Part shown: positions 1 to 6,183 of the stretch, in pieces | How positions within the stretch are numbered: the stretch's first letter is position 1 | How the letters are laid out: each line of letters opens with the position of its first letter | Assembly: GCA_003516865.1 (NCBI GenBank) | Contig: DPBR01000064.1 | Location: 496 to 8,938, forward strand | Source of the DNA: Oscillospiraceae bacterium | GTDB taxonomy: Bacteria > Bacillota > Clostridia > Oscillospirales > Ruminococcaceae | Length of the DNA: 8,443 nucleotides | Direction: 5' to 3' | Program-made: the position numbers and the translations under genes | Notes under the pieces: generated by a model | The model's input: the letters and a program-made list of their open reading frames with translations, nothing else | Told to the model about the DNA's origin: nothing | Database searches by the model: none

Positions 1-46
1 CTCTGCGTCCCGAACGCAGCGCTCTACCAAACTGAGCCACATCTCG
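1..46 (-). tRNA. tRNA-Pro (anticodon CGG), 5' part only
   Basis: Read on the minus strand from position 46, this is a 7-nt acceptor strand (CGAGATG), T8-G9, a D stem GCTC with a D loop containing GG and closing GAGC, and an anticodon stem CTGCG/CGCAG around the loop TTCGGGA. The anticodon is CGG (plus positions 12-10), which reads the proline codon CCG. A TTCGGGA loop with G after the anticodon is typical of tRNA-Pro. The T arm and 3' acceptor strand lie beyond the left edge of the window, so 3' CCA encoding and any following tRNAs cannot be judged. Confidence 0.93.
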
Positions 47-62
47 ATAATCAACATCAAAC

Positions 63-91
63 ATTATAACACATAATTCCCAAAAAATCAA
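63..91 (-). promoter_or_regulatory. Promoter of the tRNA-Pro gene
   Basis: On the minus strand there is a -35 box TTGATT (91-86), a 17-bp spacer, and a -10 box TATAAT (68-63) preceded by TGT, an extended -10 motif. Transcription would start near position 56, about 10 nt before the tRNA 5' end, a short leader usual for tRNA genes. Directly upstream of the -35 box lies an A/T-rich palindrome (94-110) in the place where an UP element would be expected. Confidence 0.75.
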
Positions 92-93
92 GT

Positions 94-110
94 ACTTTTT
101 AATAAAAAGT
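94..110. repeat. A/T-rich 17-bp palindrome between divergent promoters
   Basis: ACTTTTTA (94-101), one base, then TAAAAAGT (103-110) form a perfect 8-bp inverted repeat. It lies just upstream of the -35 box of the tRNA promoter, so an UP-element role for RNA polymerase alpha subunits is possible. That role is inferred from position and base composition only. Confidence 0.5.
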
Positions 111-162
111 TCGATAAACGATAGAAAAAGAGAGGGAAAAGGCGTAAAAATGCAAAAGTGCC

Positions 163-191
163 TTGACAAGAGAGAAGAATTGTCATATAAT
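163..191 (+). promoter_or_regulatory. Consensus promoter of serC-serA
   Basis: TTGACA (163-168) and TATAAT (186-191) are separated by exactly 17 bp, a perfect housekeeping-sigma promoter. Transcription would begin near 198, giving a leader of about 60 nt before the serC start codon. The leader is too short for a T-box or classical riboswitch. A promoter this strong suggests high constitutive expression unless the leader or a repressor adjusts it. Confidence 0.88.
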
Positions 192-204
192 AGGAATAGT
201 GATG

Positions 205-239
205 TTTGAAAGTCATTCAAATATCTGAATCAGAATTGA
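205..239 (+). promoter_or_regulatory. Small inverted repeats in the serC leader
   Basis: The leader contains TTTGAA (205-210), AGTCA, TTCAAA (216-221), a 6-bp inverted repeat. Immediately after it is TCTGA-A-TCAGA... as TCTGA (224-228), one base, TCAGA... (230-234 reading TCAGA), flanked by TCAA (217-220) and TTGA (236-239), which could pair around it. The first and second pairings share 217-220 and so exclude each other. This could be an operator-like dyad or a pair of alternative small hairpins just upstream of the AGGAGG site at 243-248. No known regulator motif was recognised. Confidence 0.35.
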
Positions 240-256
240 CACAGGAGGATAACTAA

Positions 257-1336
257 ATGAGAGTTTACAATTTCAGCGCAGGCCCTGCGGTATTGCCGGA
301 AGAGGTTCTGAAAGAAGCTGCGGATGAGATGCTCGACTATAACGGAACGGGAATGTCCGTTATGGAGATGTCCCACCGTTCAAAGGCGTTTGATGAAATC
401 ATCAAGACTGCGGAGCAGGATATCCGCGACCTTATGAACATTCCGTCGAATTACAAGGTGCTTTTCCTTCAGGGCGGCGCTTCTCAGCAGTTTGCGGCGG
501 TTCCTATGAATATGATGAAGAACAAGAAAGCGGCGTACATCATCACGGGACAGTGGGCGAAAAAGGCTTTCTCCGAGGCTAAGATTTACGGTGAAGCGAT
601 AAAAGTTGCTTCGTCCGAGGACAAAACGTTCTCGTACATACCCGACTGCTCGGACCTTGATATTCCCGACGACGTTGATTATGTATACATCTGCGAGAAC
701 AACACGATTTACGGCACGAAGTTCAAGACTCTCCCGAATACAAAGGGTCATACGCTCGTAGCAGACGTATCCTCCTGCTTCCTTTCCGAGCCGGTTGACG
801 TAACGAAGTACGGCGTGATTTACGGCGGCGTACAGAAGAACGTAGGACCTGCGGGACTTGTAATTGCGATTATCCGCGAGGACCTCATCACCGACGACGT
901 TCTTCCCGGAACTCCCACAATGCTGAAGTGGAAGACTCAGGCTGACAATGATTCTCTCTACAACACGCCGAACTGCTATTCAATCTACATCTGCGGCAAG
1001 GTGTTCAAGTGGCTCAAGAAGATGGGCGGACTTGAGGCTATGAAGGCGCTCAACGAGAAGAAAGCGAAGATTTTGTACGATTTCCTCGACAGCAGCAAGC
1101 TGTTCAAGGGTACTGTAAATCCCGCCGACCGTTCGCTTATGAACGTTCCTTTCGTAACCGGAAACGAGGAGCTTGACGCTAAGTTCATCAAGGAGGCTAC
1201 CGCGGCTGGCTTCGTAAACCTCAAGGGTCACAGAACCGTTGGAGGCATGAGAGCTTCGATTTACAACGCAATGCCTATCGAGGGCGTTGAGAAGCTGGTT
1301 GAGTTTATGAAGAAGTTTGAGGCTGAAAACGGCTGA
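257..1336 (+). CDS. serC: Phosphoserine aminotransferase
   Basis: This PLP enzyme converts 3-phosphohydroxypyruvate and glutamate to 3-phosphoserine and 2-oxoglutarate, the second step of serine synthesis. In many bacteria it also acts in pyridoxal phosphate synthesis. The 359 residues match the usual family length of about 360. The N-terminus has the family pattern YNFSAGPAVLP (4-14). GGASQQ (73-78) contributes to cofactor phosphate binding, W100 is in the position that usually stacks on the PLP ring, and D170 in VADVSS should contact the pyridine nitrogen. K194 in GGVQKNVGPAG is the expected Schiff-base lysine. The C-terminal KGHRTVGGMRAS segment (around 333-344) is characteristic of SerC. 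The ATG is preceded by AGGAGG (243-248) at 8 nt. The gene ends in tandem stops TGA TAA, and serA starts 29 bp later, so the two should share an mRNA. Confidence 0.97.
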   Translation: MRVYNFSAGPAVLPEEVLKEAADEMLDYNGTGMSVMEMSHRSKAFDEIIKTAEQDIRDLMNIPSNYKVLFLQGGASQQFAAVPMNMMKNKKAAYIITGQWAKKAFSEAKIYGEAIKVASSEDKTFSYIPDCSDLDIPDDVDYVYICENNTIYGTKFKTLPNTKGHTLVADVSSCFLSEPVDVTKYGVIYGGVQKNVGPAGLVIAIIREDLITDDVLPGTPTMLKWKTQADNDSLYNTPNCYSIYICGKVFKWLKKMGGLEAMKALNEKKAKILYDFLDSSKLFKGTVNPADRSLMNVPFVTGNEELDAKFIKEATAAGFVNLKGHRTVGGMRASIYNAMPIEGVEKLVEFMKKFEAENG

Positions 1337-1365
1337 TAAGCGCTTTAAGTGAAAGGAACACTGTT

Positions 1366-2529
1366 ATGTATAATGTACAGATGCTGAATAAAATCGCTGC
1401 CTGCGGAACGGAGCTTCTCGACAAGAGCAAGTATGCCGTAAGCGAGGAAGCGGCAAATCCCGACGCAATTCTCGTTCGTTCTGCGTCGATGCACGAGATG
1501 GAGCTTGGCTCAAATCTTCTCGCAATCGCAAGAGCGGGCGCAGGTGTAAACAATATTCCGATTGACAAGTGCAGCGAGCGCGGAATTGTCGTTTTCAACA
1601 CGCCCGGCGCGAATGCAAACGCGGTTAAGGAGCTTGTGATCTGCGGACTTCTCCTTGCTTCGAGAAAGATTGTTCCCTCGACCCAGTGGATTATGACGCT
1701 CAAAGGCAAGGGCGACGAAGTCGGAAAGCTCGTTGAAAAGGGCAAGAGCCAGTTTGTAGGTCCCGAAATTACGGGCAAGAAGCTCGGAGTAATCGGTCTT
1801 GGCGCAATCGGAATACTCGTAGCAAACGCGGCTGCGGCTCTCGGAATGGAAGTTTACGGCGCTGACCCGTATCTGAACGTTGAGCACGCTCTGAAACTTT
1901 CGGGCAAGGTTCATTACGTTAAGTCGAACGATGAGATTTTTGAAAAGTGCGATTATATTTCGCTTCACGTTCCCGCGACTGCCGACACAAAGGGTATGAT
2001 TAATGCTGAAACAATCGCGAAGATGAAGAAAAACGTTCGCCTGCTCAATTTCGCGCGCGGCGACCTCGTCGTTGATACTGCGGTAATCGACGCTCTCGCA
2101 AACGGTGGAATGGCTTGCTATGTAACGGATTTCGCTTCCGACGCGCTTCTCGGCGTTGAGAACGTAATTGCGCTTCCTCATCTTGGCGCTTCCACTCCGG
2201 AGAGCGAGGACAACTGCGCTGTTATGGCGTGCAAGGAAATCGCCGATTACATCGAGAACGGTAATATAACCAATTCCGTAAATCTCCCGAATCTCGAAAT
2301 GGCAATCACGGGCAATGCGAAAATCTGCGTTATCCACAAGAATGTCGAGGGCGTTATCAACAGCATAACCGCTCCGATTTCCGAAGAAGGACTGAACATT
2401 GAGAATATGATGAGCAAGTCCAAGAAGGATTACGCATACACCTGCCTTGACGTTACCGGCAGCACCGACGATATTCAGGAAAAGCTGAAGGCGGTTGCAA
2501 ACGTTGTCGGCGTAAGAGTTGTAAAGTAA
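1366..2529 (+). CDS. serA: D-3-phosphoglycerate dehydrogenase with C-terminal ACT domain
   Basis: The enzyme oxidises 3-phosphoglycerate to 3-phosphohydroxypyruvate with NAD+, the first committed step of serine synthesis, and supplies the substrate of the upstream SerC. The 387-residue protein has the D-2-hydroxyacid dehydrogenase layout. An N-terminal substrate domain includes GAGVNNIP (58-65) and NTPGANANAVKEL (78-90). The Rossmann segment has GLGAIG (144-149) with D167 at the end of the next strand for NAD ribose. R231 in NFARGD and H272 in PHLGAS fit the catalytic Arg and His. An ACT regulatory domain occupies about 318-387, suggesting serine or another amino acid as effector. The catalytic Glu normally found in a DVFxxEP motif is not seen: the segment reads VTDFASDALLG (253-263), with D259 as the nearest acid. 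AAAGGA (1352-1357) is the ribosome site. No serB follows; the operon stops at a terminator. Confidence 0.93.
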   Translation: MYNVQMLNKIAACGTELLDKSKYAVSEEAANPDAILVRSASMHEMELGSNLLAIARAGAGVNNIPIDKCSERGIVVFNTPGANANAVKELVICGLLLASRKIVPSTQWIMTLKGKGDEVGKLVEKGKSQFVGPEITGKKLGVIGLGAIGILVANAAAALGMEVYGADPYLNVEHALKLSGKVHYVKSNDEIFEKCDYISLHVPATADTKGMINAETIAKMKKNVRLLNFARGDLVVDTAVIDALANGGMACYVTDFASDALLGVENVIALPHLGASTPESEDNCAVMACKEIADYIENGNITNSVNLPNLEMAITGNAKICVIHKNVEGVINSITAPISEEGLNIENMMSKSKKDYAYTCLDVTGSTDDIQEKLKAVANVVGVRVVK

Positions 2530-2550
2530 ATACAAACGGCAATAAAAAAT

Positions 2551-2582
2551 CGGCGTACCCGCAAAAGGTACGCCGTTTTTTA
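2551..2582. terminator. Bidirectional intrinsic terminator between convergent operons
   Basis: CGGCGTACC (2551-2559) and GGTACGCCG (2567-2575) form a perfect 9-bp GC-rich stem with a 7-nt loop. It is followed by a T run (2576-2581) on the plus strand. It is preceded by an A-rich tract (2541-2549), which gives a U run for minus-strand transcripts. It therefore ends serC-serA and, from the other side, the murA operon. The plus-strand T run overlaps the stop codon of the minus-strand membrane protein gene. Confidence 0.93.
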
Positions 2583-3332
2583 TTTCTTTTTCTTGATAAG
2601 GCAGATGTTTGAAACGAACCACAAAACCGAAGTCACGCTGATGAAAATAAGCACAAACCAGTTGATTTCCTCGTTCCAGCGCAGGATTATCACGGCGAAA
2701 TCGCCGATAAGCGCGACAAGAAACGGGATAAGCGAGAAATTGTTCTCGGCTTTTTTGGTGAAAAGGCGCTTCAGCATAATGGTGAACAGCACGACCATTC
2801 CCGCCGAAACAACGCATTCAATGGGGATAAAGAGGTATTTCAGGTGAATATTCGTGTGATAAACGACGGGAATTGACATTGAATACGCGGTGACATAGGC
2901 GAACGAAAGCCATTTTATGAGCGCACCGCCGTCTTTTTTCGCGCACTGAAACGTGTGAATAGCCATAGCCGCGAGAAGCATACCGTAAGAGATGAACTGC
3001 ATTGCGGGGATTGAGCCGTTCGTGTGGACCATACCGCCGAAAAGGAGAATACCCGCGGCAACAGCAAGCTTTGCAAGTTCGTTTTCGCCGAAGGTAAGGG
3101 GAAGCTCCTCGGCGTCGTCGGCGGGAACGCGCCATTTTGTCGCGATATAGACATAAGCGCCGAAAACCGCAAACAGCGAAAGCGCGGTCATATACCAGTC
3201 GAGCGCGTCATATTTTGCGATATCGCCCATAAAAACGGTGACAAGGCTTATAATTCTCTCGACCGAAAGGATAAGGAAATACGCGAGAATAAAGACTCGT
3301 TTGAGTTTATCGGCAGTTGTGCGTTTTATCAT
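2580..3332 (-). CDS. Unrecognised polytopic membrane protein (about 8 helices)
   Basis: The 250-residue product is not assigned to a family. Hydrophobic stretches that could span the membrane lie at about 13-34, 45-65, 86-105, 110-129, 139-158, 165-188, 199-218 and 222-246. Polar loops are short; the longest, about 66-86, is acidic with DDAEE. The N-terminus is basic (KR..KLKR) and the C-terminus ends in KKKK, so with an even helix number both ends would be cytoplasmic by the positive-inside rule. No catalytic motif, signal peptide or transporter signature was recognised. GGAGG (3344-3340 on the minus strand) lies 7 nt before the ATG. The gene begins 13 bp after the stop of the MBL-fold gene, so it is probably the last gene of the murA operon. 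That position suggests, but does not prove, an envelope-related role. Confidence 0.88.
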   Translation of the reverse strand: MIKRTTADKLKRVFILAYFLILSVERIISLVTVFMGDIAKYDALDWYMTALSLFAVFGAYVYIATKWRVPADDAEELPLTFGENELAKLAVAAGILLFGGMVHTNGSIPAMQFISYGMLLAAMAIHTFQCAKKDGGALIKWLSFAYVTAYSMSIPVVYHTNIHLKYLFIPIECVVSAGMVVLFTIMLKRLFTKKAENNFSLIPFLVALIGDFAVIILRWNEEINWFVLIFISVTSVLWFVSNICLIKKKK

Positions 3333-3345
3333 ACCAAAACCTCCG

Positions 3346-4134
3346 TCAGACGCTTATGTACTCGCCTGTTGTCATAACGGGCGCGGCGCAGAGCGTAAAA
3401 TCCCGTTCGATAACCGCGCCGTTTTCCGAAAGCAGATTTTGCGTGCGGGAAGCCGCGGTTGCGGGAGTGTTATTTTCGCGGGAAAGATGACCGAGAATGA
3501 AGTGCCGCGTGCCGCTTCTGAGAAGCCGAAGCGCAAATTCCGCGCAGTCGCCGTTTGAGAGATGACCCTCTTTTCCCGAAATCCTGCGCTTCAAATCGGC
3601 GGGATAATTGAGGTTTTTCCTCAGCATTTCCTCGTCGTAGTTGCTTTCGAGAAGTACCGTCCGACAGCCTGAGAGGGCTTTTTCCGCGTCCTCGGTGACA
3701 AAACCGGTATCCGTGCAGACGCCGAAGCTGTCTTTCCCGAACGTAACCTTATAACCAACGCTTTCCGCGCTGTCGTGAGAAGTATGGAACGCGTTAACCT
3801 CAAAAGCGGCGCTCTTGTAGCCGTCGCGGATATCGTACATCGGGAAATCCTCCGGAACTTTGCCCGAAGCCCGAAGCGCGTCAATCGTGCCGCCCGAAGC
3901 GAAAATCGGTAGATTTGTGTGCTTTACGAGCTGTTCGAGCGCTTTTATGTGGTCGATATGCTCGTGAGTAAAGAAAACGGCTTCAATGCCGTCAAAATCC
4001 GTGTCAATAAGCGAGAGCGCGTTTTTCAGCGCCCTAAAAGAACAGCCCGCGTCCACGAGAATACCGTGACCGCGAGTGCCGATAAATGTTGAATTTCCGC
4101 CGCTTGACGAACAGATGGGATAAATTCTTGCCAT
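3346..4134 (-). CDS. MBL-fold metallohydrolase of the WalJ/YycJ type
   Basis: The product is a metallo-beta-lactamase-fold protein. Numbered from the chosen start (262 residues), it has the N-terminal pattern CSSSGGNSTF (8-17) and D28. The metal motif THEHIDH gives H57, H59, D61 and H62. Further candidate metal or active-site residues are H117/H120 in FHTSHD, D142 in CTDTGF, H191 in EGHLSN, and H216 in GHLSREN. ESNYDEEML and YPADLKRRI are patterns I associate with YycJ/WalJ, a family linked in Firmicutes to the WalRK cell-wall regulon and reported to have nuclease activity; the exact substrate here is unknown. An ATG 51 bp upstream (4185) is in frame. The start at 4134 is preferred because GAGGG (4140-4144) stands 5 nt before it and the conserved fold begins there. 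The gene follows murA by 99 bp, unlike the walRKHI-J arrangement of Bacillus. Confidence 0.9.
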   Translation of the reverse strand: MARIYPICSSSGGNSTFIGTRGHGILVDAGCSFRALKNALSLIDTDFDGIEAVFFTHEHIDHIKALEQLVKHTNLPIFASGGTIDALRASGKVPEDFPMYDIRDGYKSAAFEVNAFHTSHDSAESVGYKVTFGKDSFGVCTDTGFVTEDAEKALSGCRTVLLESNYDEEMLRKNLNYPADLKRRISGKEGHLSNGDCAEFALRLLRSGTRHFILGHLSRENNTPATAASRTQNLLSENGAVIERDFTLCAAPVMTTGEYISV

Positions 4135-4139
4135 AACTT

Positions 4140-4144
4140 CCCTC
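4140..4144 (-). promoter_or_regulatory. Ribosome binding site deciding the MBL-fold start
   Basis: Minus-strand GAGGG followed by AAGTT and then ATG (4134-4132) is a well-spaced Shine-Dalgarno site. The upstream in-frame ATG at 4185 has only a GAGG at 10 nt, and the 17 extra residues are basic and not typical of the family, so the downstream start is favoured. Confidence 0.7.
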
Positions 4145-4233
4145 GAAAACGTCCGCTTTTTTATTTTATTCCGATAAACGAGCATATATTACTCGCCTCA
4201 AACGGCTCTTGACTAAGCCGAGCGTCCGCGGAT

Positions 4234-5529
4234 TCAGATTGCCTGTTTTGCCGAACCGTCGCTTGCGGGGTCAGGCTCGTCAACCTTGATGATATCTGCG
4301 CCGAGCGCGCGCAGCTTAACTTCCATATTCTCATATCCGCGTTCAACGTGGAAAATATCGTATATTTCCGAAACGCCTTCCGCGCTTAAAGCCGCGATAA
4401 TAAGCGCCGCGCCCGCTCTGAGGTCGGTCGCTTTCACGGGAGCGCCGCGAAGCTTTGAAACTCCCTCGATAACGGCGACTCTTCCCTCAACGGAGATATT
4501 CGCGCCCATTCTTCTCAGCTCGTCGACATAGCGGAAGCGGTTGTCGAAAATGCTCTCCGTAACCATAGAAGTACCCTTCGCGCAGGTGAGAACCGCGGAA
4601 ATCTGCGGCTGCATATCGGTCGGGAAGCCGGGGTGCGGCATAGTCTTGATGCTTGTCCCGACGTAGTTGTCGCCGCCGATAACGCGCACAGCATCGTCGT
4701 ACTGCTCGACCTGAACGCCGATTTTGAGGAGCTTGTTTGTGATAGGCTCAAGGTGCTTCGGGATAACGTTTTTGATGAGAACGTTGCCTTTTGTCGCCGC
4801 GACAGCCGCCATAAACGTTCCCGCCTCAATCTGGTCGGGAATAACGGAATAAGTCGTGCCATGAAGCCGCTTTACGCCGCGTATTTTGATAACGTCCGTA
4901 CCTGCGCCGATAATATCCGCGCCCATAGAGTTCAGGCAGTTTGCGAGGTCGACAACGTGCGGTTCTTTCGCCGCGTTTTCGATAATTGTAAGTCCCTCCG
5001 CTTTAACCGCCGCCATAATGCCGTTTATGGTAGCGCCGACTGAGTTTTTGTCGAAGAAAATCTGGTTTCCGACAAGCTTGTCCGCGCTGAGATTAACCAT
5101 ACCGCCGTCTATTTCGCACTTAGCGCCGAGCGCCGCGAAGCATTTAAGGTGCTGGTCGATAGGTCTGTCGCCGAGATTGCAGCCGCCCGGCATAGAAACG
5201 TGCGCGGAGTGAAATCTTCCGAGAAGCGTGCCAAGGAAGTAGGTTGTCGCGCGCATACGCTTCGCCATTTCGTAAGGAATGGACATATTTCTGATGCCGC
5301 GGGTGTCGATTTCAACGCTTGTCTTGTCGATAACGCGGATTTTCGCGCCCATTTCGGACATAATCTGAAGAGTAATATCAACGTCGCTGATACCCGGTAT
5401 ATTTTCAATAATGCAGGGCTCGTCCGAAAGAATAGTCGCGGGGAGGATAGCGACGACGGCGTTTTTCGCGCCGTTCACGGTAACCTCGCCCAAGAGCTTC
5501 TTTCCGCCCTTGATTATATATTTTTCCAT
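4234..5529 (-). CDS. murA: UDP-N-acetylglucosamine 1-carboxyvinyltransferase
   Basis: MurA transfers enolpyruvate from phosphoenolpyruvate to UDP-GlcNAc, the first committed cytoplasmic step of peptidoglycan synthesis. From ATG 5529 the protein has 431 residues, close to the usual 420-435. K22-N23 in NGAKNA bind substrate. C117 in PGGCNLGDRPID is the active-site cysteine that fosfomycin alkylates, so the enzyme has the fosfomycin-sensitive form. D305 in FPTDMQPQ is the expected general acid/base, and R371 in TDLRAGAAL corresponds to the conserved PEP-contacting arginine. A longer reading frame from a TTG at 5562 adds 11 residues but lacks family similarity. The ATG has AGGGGG (5544-5539) 9 nt upstream. 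Many Firmicutes have two MurA paralogues, and the sequence does not tell which one this is. It heads the operon with the MBL-fold and membrane genes. Confidence 0.96.
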   Translation of the reverse strand: MEKYIIKGGKKLLGEVTVNGAKNAVVAILPATILSDEPCIIENIPGISDVDITLQIMSEMGAKIRVIDKTSVEIDTRGIRNMSIPYEMAKRMRATTYFLGTLLGRFHSAHVSMPGGCNLGDRPIDQHLKCFAALGAKCEIDGGMVNLSADKLVGNQIFFDKNSVGATINGIMAAVKAEGLTIIENAAKEPHVVDLANCLNSMGADIIGAGTDVIKIRGVKRLHGTTYSVIPDQIEAGTFMAAVAATKGNVLIKNVIPKHLEPITNKLLKIGVQVEQYDDAVRVIGGDNYVGTSIKTMPHPGFPTDMQPQISAVLTCAKGTSMVTESIFDNRFRYVDELRRMGANISVEGRVAVIEGVSKLRGAPVKATDLRAGAALIIAALSAEGVSEIYDIFHVERGYENMEVKLRALGADIIKVDEPDPASDGSAKQAI

Positions 5530-5538
5530 AAAGAAAAT

Positions 5539-5561
5539 CCCCCTGTCCCCAAATCGGGACA
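5539..5561 (-). promoter_or_regulatory. Hairpin abutting the murA Shine-Dalgarno site
   Basis: On the minus strand TGTCCC (5561-5556), GATTTG, GGGACA (5549-5544) form a perfect 6-bp stem whose last base is the first base of the AGGGGG ribosome site (5544-5539). The CCC of the stem could alternatively pair with the G run of the ribosome site. A translational control role is possible but is an inference from position. Confidence 0.4.
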
Positions 5562-5614
5562 ATTTTATTTTTATATGTTATATGTATGATTAACAAAGAA
5601 ATTATCGGGATTGG

Positions 5615-5836
5615 GGCAACACCGCACAATTAACGGCTTGCGCCTTTGTCATTTACTCGCTTGTTCTTTTTAGTGTGATTTGTAAAACAAATCATACGGT
5701 CATATTGCCCGAAAACTCCTTGAACGCATTATACGCTTCGCGAAAAACGCTACATACAGTATTCCTGCGTCGTTTTCGTTCAATTTGACGAAAAAGTCTC
5801 GGCGCGATTAAACGACAATAATTATGCGGTGTTACC
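5615..5836. mobile_element. MITE-like non-autonomous element, 222 bp
   Basis: The left end GGCAACACCGCACAATTA (5615-5632) and the right end read in reverse, GGTAACACCGCATAATTA (5836-5819), match at 16 of 18 positions. The interior has no credible gene. It does hold an 11-bp hairpin with one G-T pair around TGATTTGT aaa ACAAATCA (5673-5697) and a TTTTCGT/ACGAAAA dyad (5773-5794). Small size, imperfect terminal inverted repeats, lack of coding and an intergenic position fit a miniature inverted-repeat transposable element. I see no clear target-site duplication: the flanks are ...ATTGG and TAAAA... . The mobilising transposase family was not identified. It lies 86 bp upstream of the murA start codon and so may have altered or replaced murA promoter sequence. 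Confidence 0.72.
5673..5697. repeat. Internal hairpin of the MITE-like element
   Basis: TGATTTGT (5676-5683), loop AAA, ACAAATCA (5687-5694) is a perfect 8-bp stem. It extends outward to 11 pairs (5673-5697) with one G-T wobble. It is followed by no T run, so it is not a typical terminator. Confidence 0.6.
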
Positions 5837-5871
5837 TAAAATTTTATGAAAATGTGAAGTAAGATTTTATC

Positions 5872-5925
5872 GGTATAATGCGGTGAGAATGTAAATTGTA
5901 CAAACCCACACTTATACATTATACC
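5872..5925. repeat. 9-bp inverted repeat GGTATAATG/CATTATACC
   Basis: GGTATAATG (5872-5880) and CATTATACC (5917-5925) are perfect reverse complements 36 bp apart, each containing TATAAT. Near the middle is the 8-bp palindrome TTGTACAA (5896-5903). The two -10-like boxes face each other. Confidence 0.6.
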
Positions 5926-5946
5926 ATACTTTTGATATTTTTTAAA
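5918..5946 (-). promoter_or_regulatory. Candidate leftward promoter, possibly for murA
   Basis: On the minus strand TATGG precedes TATAAT (5923-5918), giving an extended -10 motif, with a weak -35 TTTAAA (5946-5941) at 17 bp. If used for murA, the leader would be about 380 nt and would include the whole MITE-like element. No stronger minus-strand promoter was seen closer to murA. Confidence 0.4.
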
Positions 5947-6098
5947 GGCTGAAAATGAAAAAAAATGCAAACGCTTCATTTTTTGTTAAAATCCACTAAA
6001 TTACATCAAAAAAACACGGCATTTTCCACATTTACGTTCAAATATGTTTTTTATTTGTTTCTCACCGATATTATTGTCTAAAAAAACGAGAAGTAATC

Positions 6099-6127
6099 TT
6101 GACAAAAAATGAATTTTATGCGATAAT
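6099..6127 (+). promoter_or_regulatory. Promoter of dapL
   Basis: TTGACA (6099-6104) and GATAAT (6122-6127) are separated by 17 bp, one base off consensus overall. The start would be near 6134, giving a leader of about 50 nt. The leader begins with a small hairpin GGAAA (6137-6141)/TTTCC (6148-6152), which may protect the 5' end. The space is too small for a lysine riboswitch. Confidence 0.85.
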
Positions 6128-6183
6128 GATATATGTGGAAAGACTGTTTTCCGAGATAAAGATAATGCGGAGGAAATGAAACA

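Larger units (their letters stand above)
5837..6098. other. A/T-rich intergenic stretch between the MITE and the dapL promoter
   Basis: No gene or known RNA was recognised here. The stretch holds a 9-bp inverted repeat containing two facing -10-like boxes (5872-5925), the palindrome TTGTACAA (5896-5903), and a weak A/T hairpin AAAAAATG/CATTTTTT (5960-5984). There is also an unconvincing 14-codon reading frame at 5955-5999. It probably carries upstream control sequence for murA (leftward) and dapL (rightward). Confidence 0.5.

Noticed and set aside
198..256. A T-box or serine-responsive riboswitch before serC
   Set aside because: The leader is only about 60 nt and has no T-box sequence or large conserved fold.
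1510..2817. A long minus-strand open frame of 435 codons
   Set aside because: It is antisense to serA, runs through the terminator and into the membrane protein gene, and its composition is Arg/Asn/Val-rich shadow translation.
4135..4233. A possible terminator or promoter between murA and the MBL-fold gene
   Set aside because: CGGCT/AGCCG forms only a 5-bp stem without a T run, and no credible -35/-10 pair was seen; a simple operon gap is the better reading.
5530..5562. An upstream TTG start extending MurA by 11 residues
   Set aside because: The extra residues do not match the family and the initiating ATG at 5529 has its own ribosome site.
5966..5979. A catabolite-repression (cre)-like motif, ATGCAAACGCTTCAT
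   Set aside because: It differs from the cre consensus in spacing by one base and lies more than 100 bp upstream of the dapL promoter, so the match is probably chance.
5955..5999. A 14-codon reading frame (MKKNANASFFVKIH) after an AAAGG
   Set aside because: It is very short, rests on A/T-rich sequence, and lies upstream of the dapL promoter, so it is not a leader peptide of that gene.
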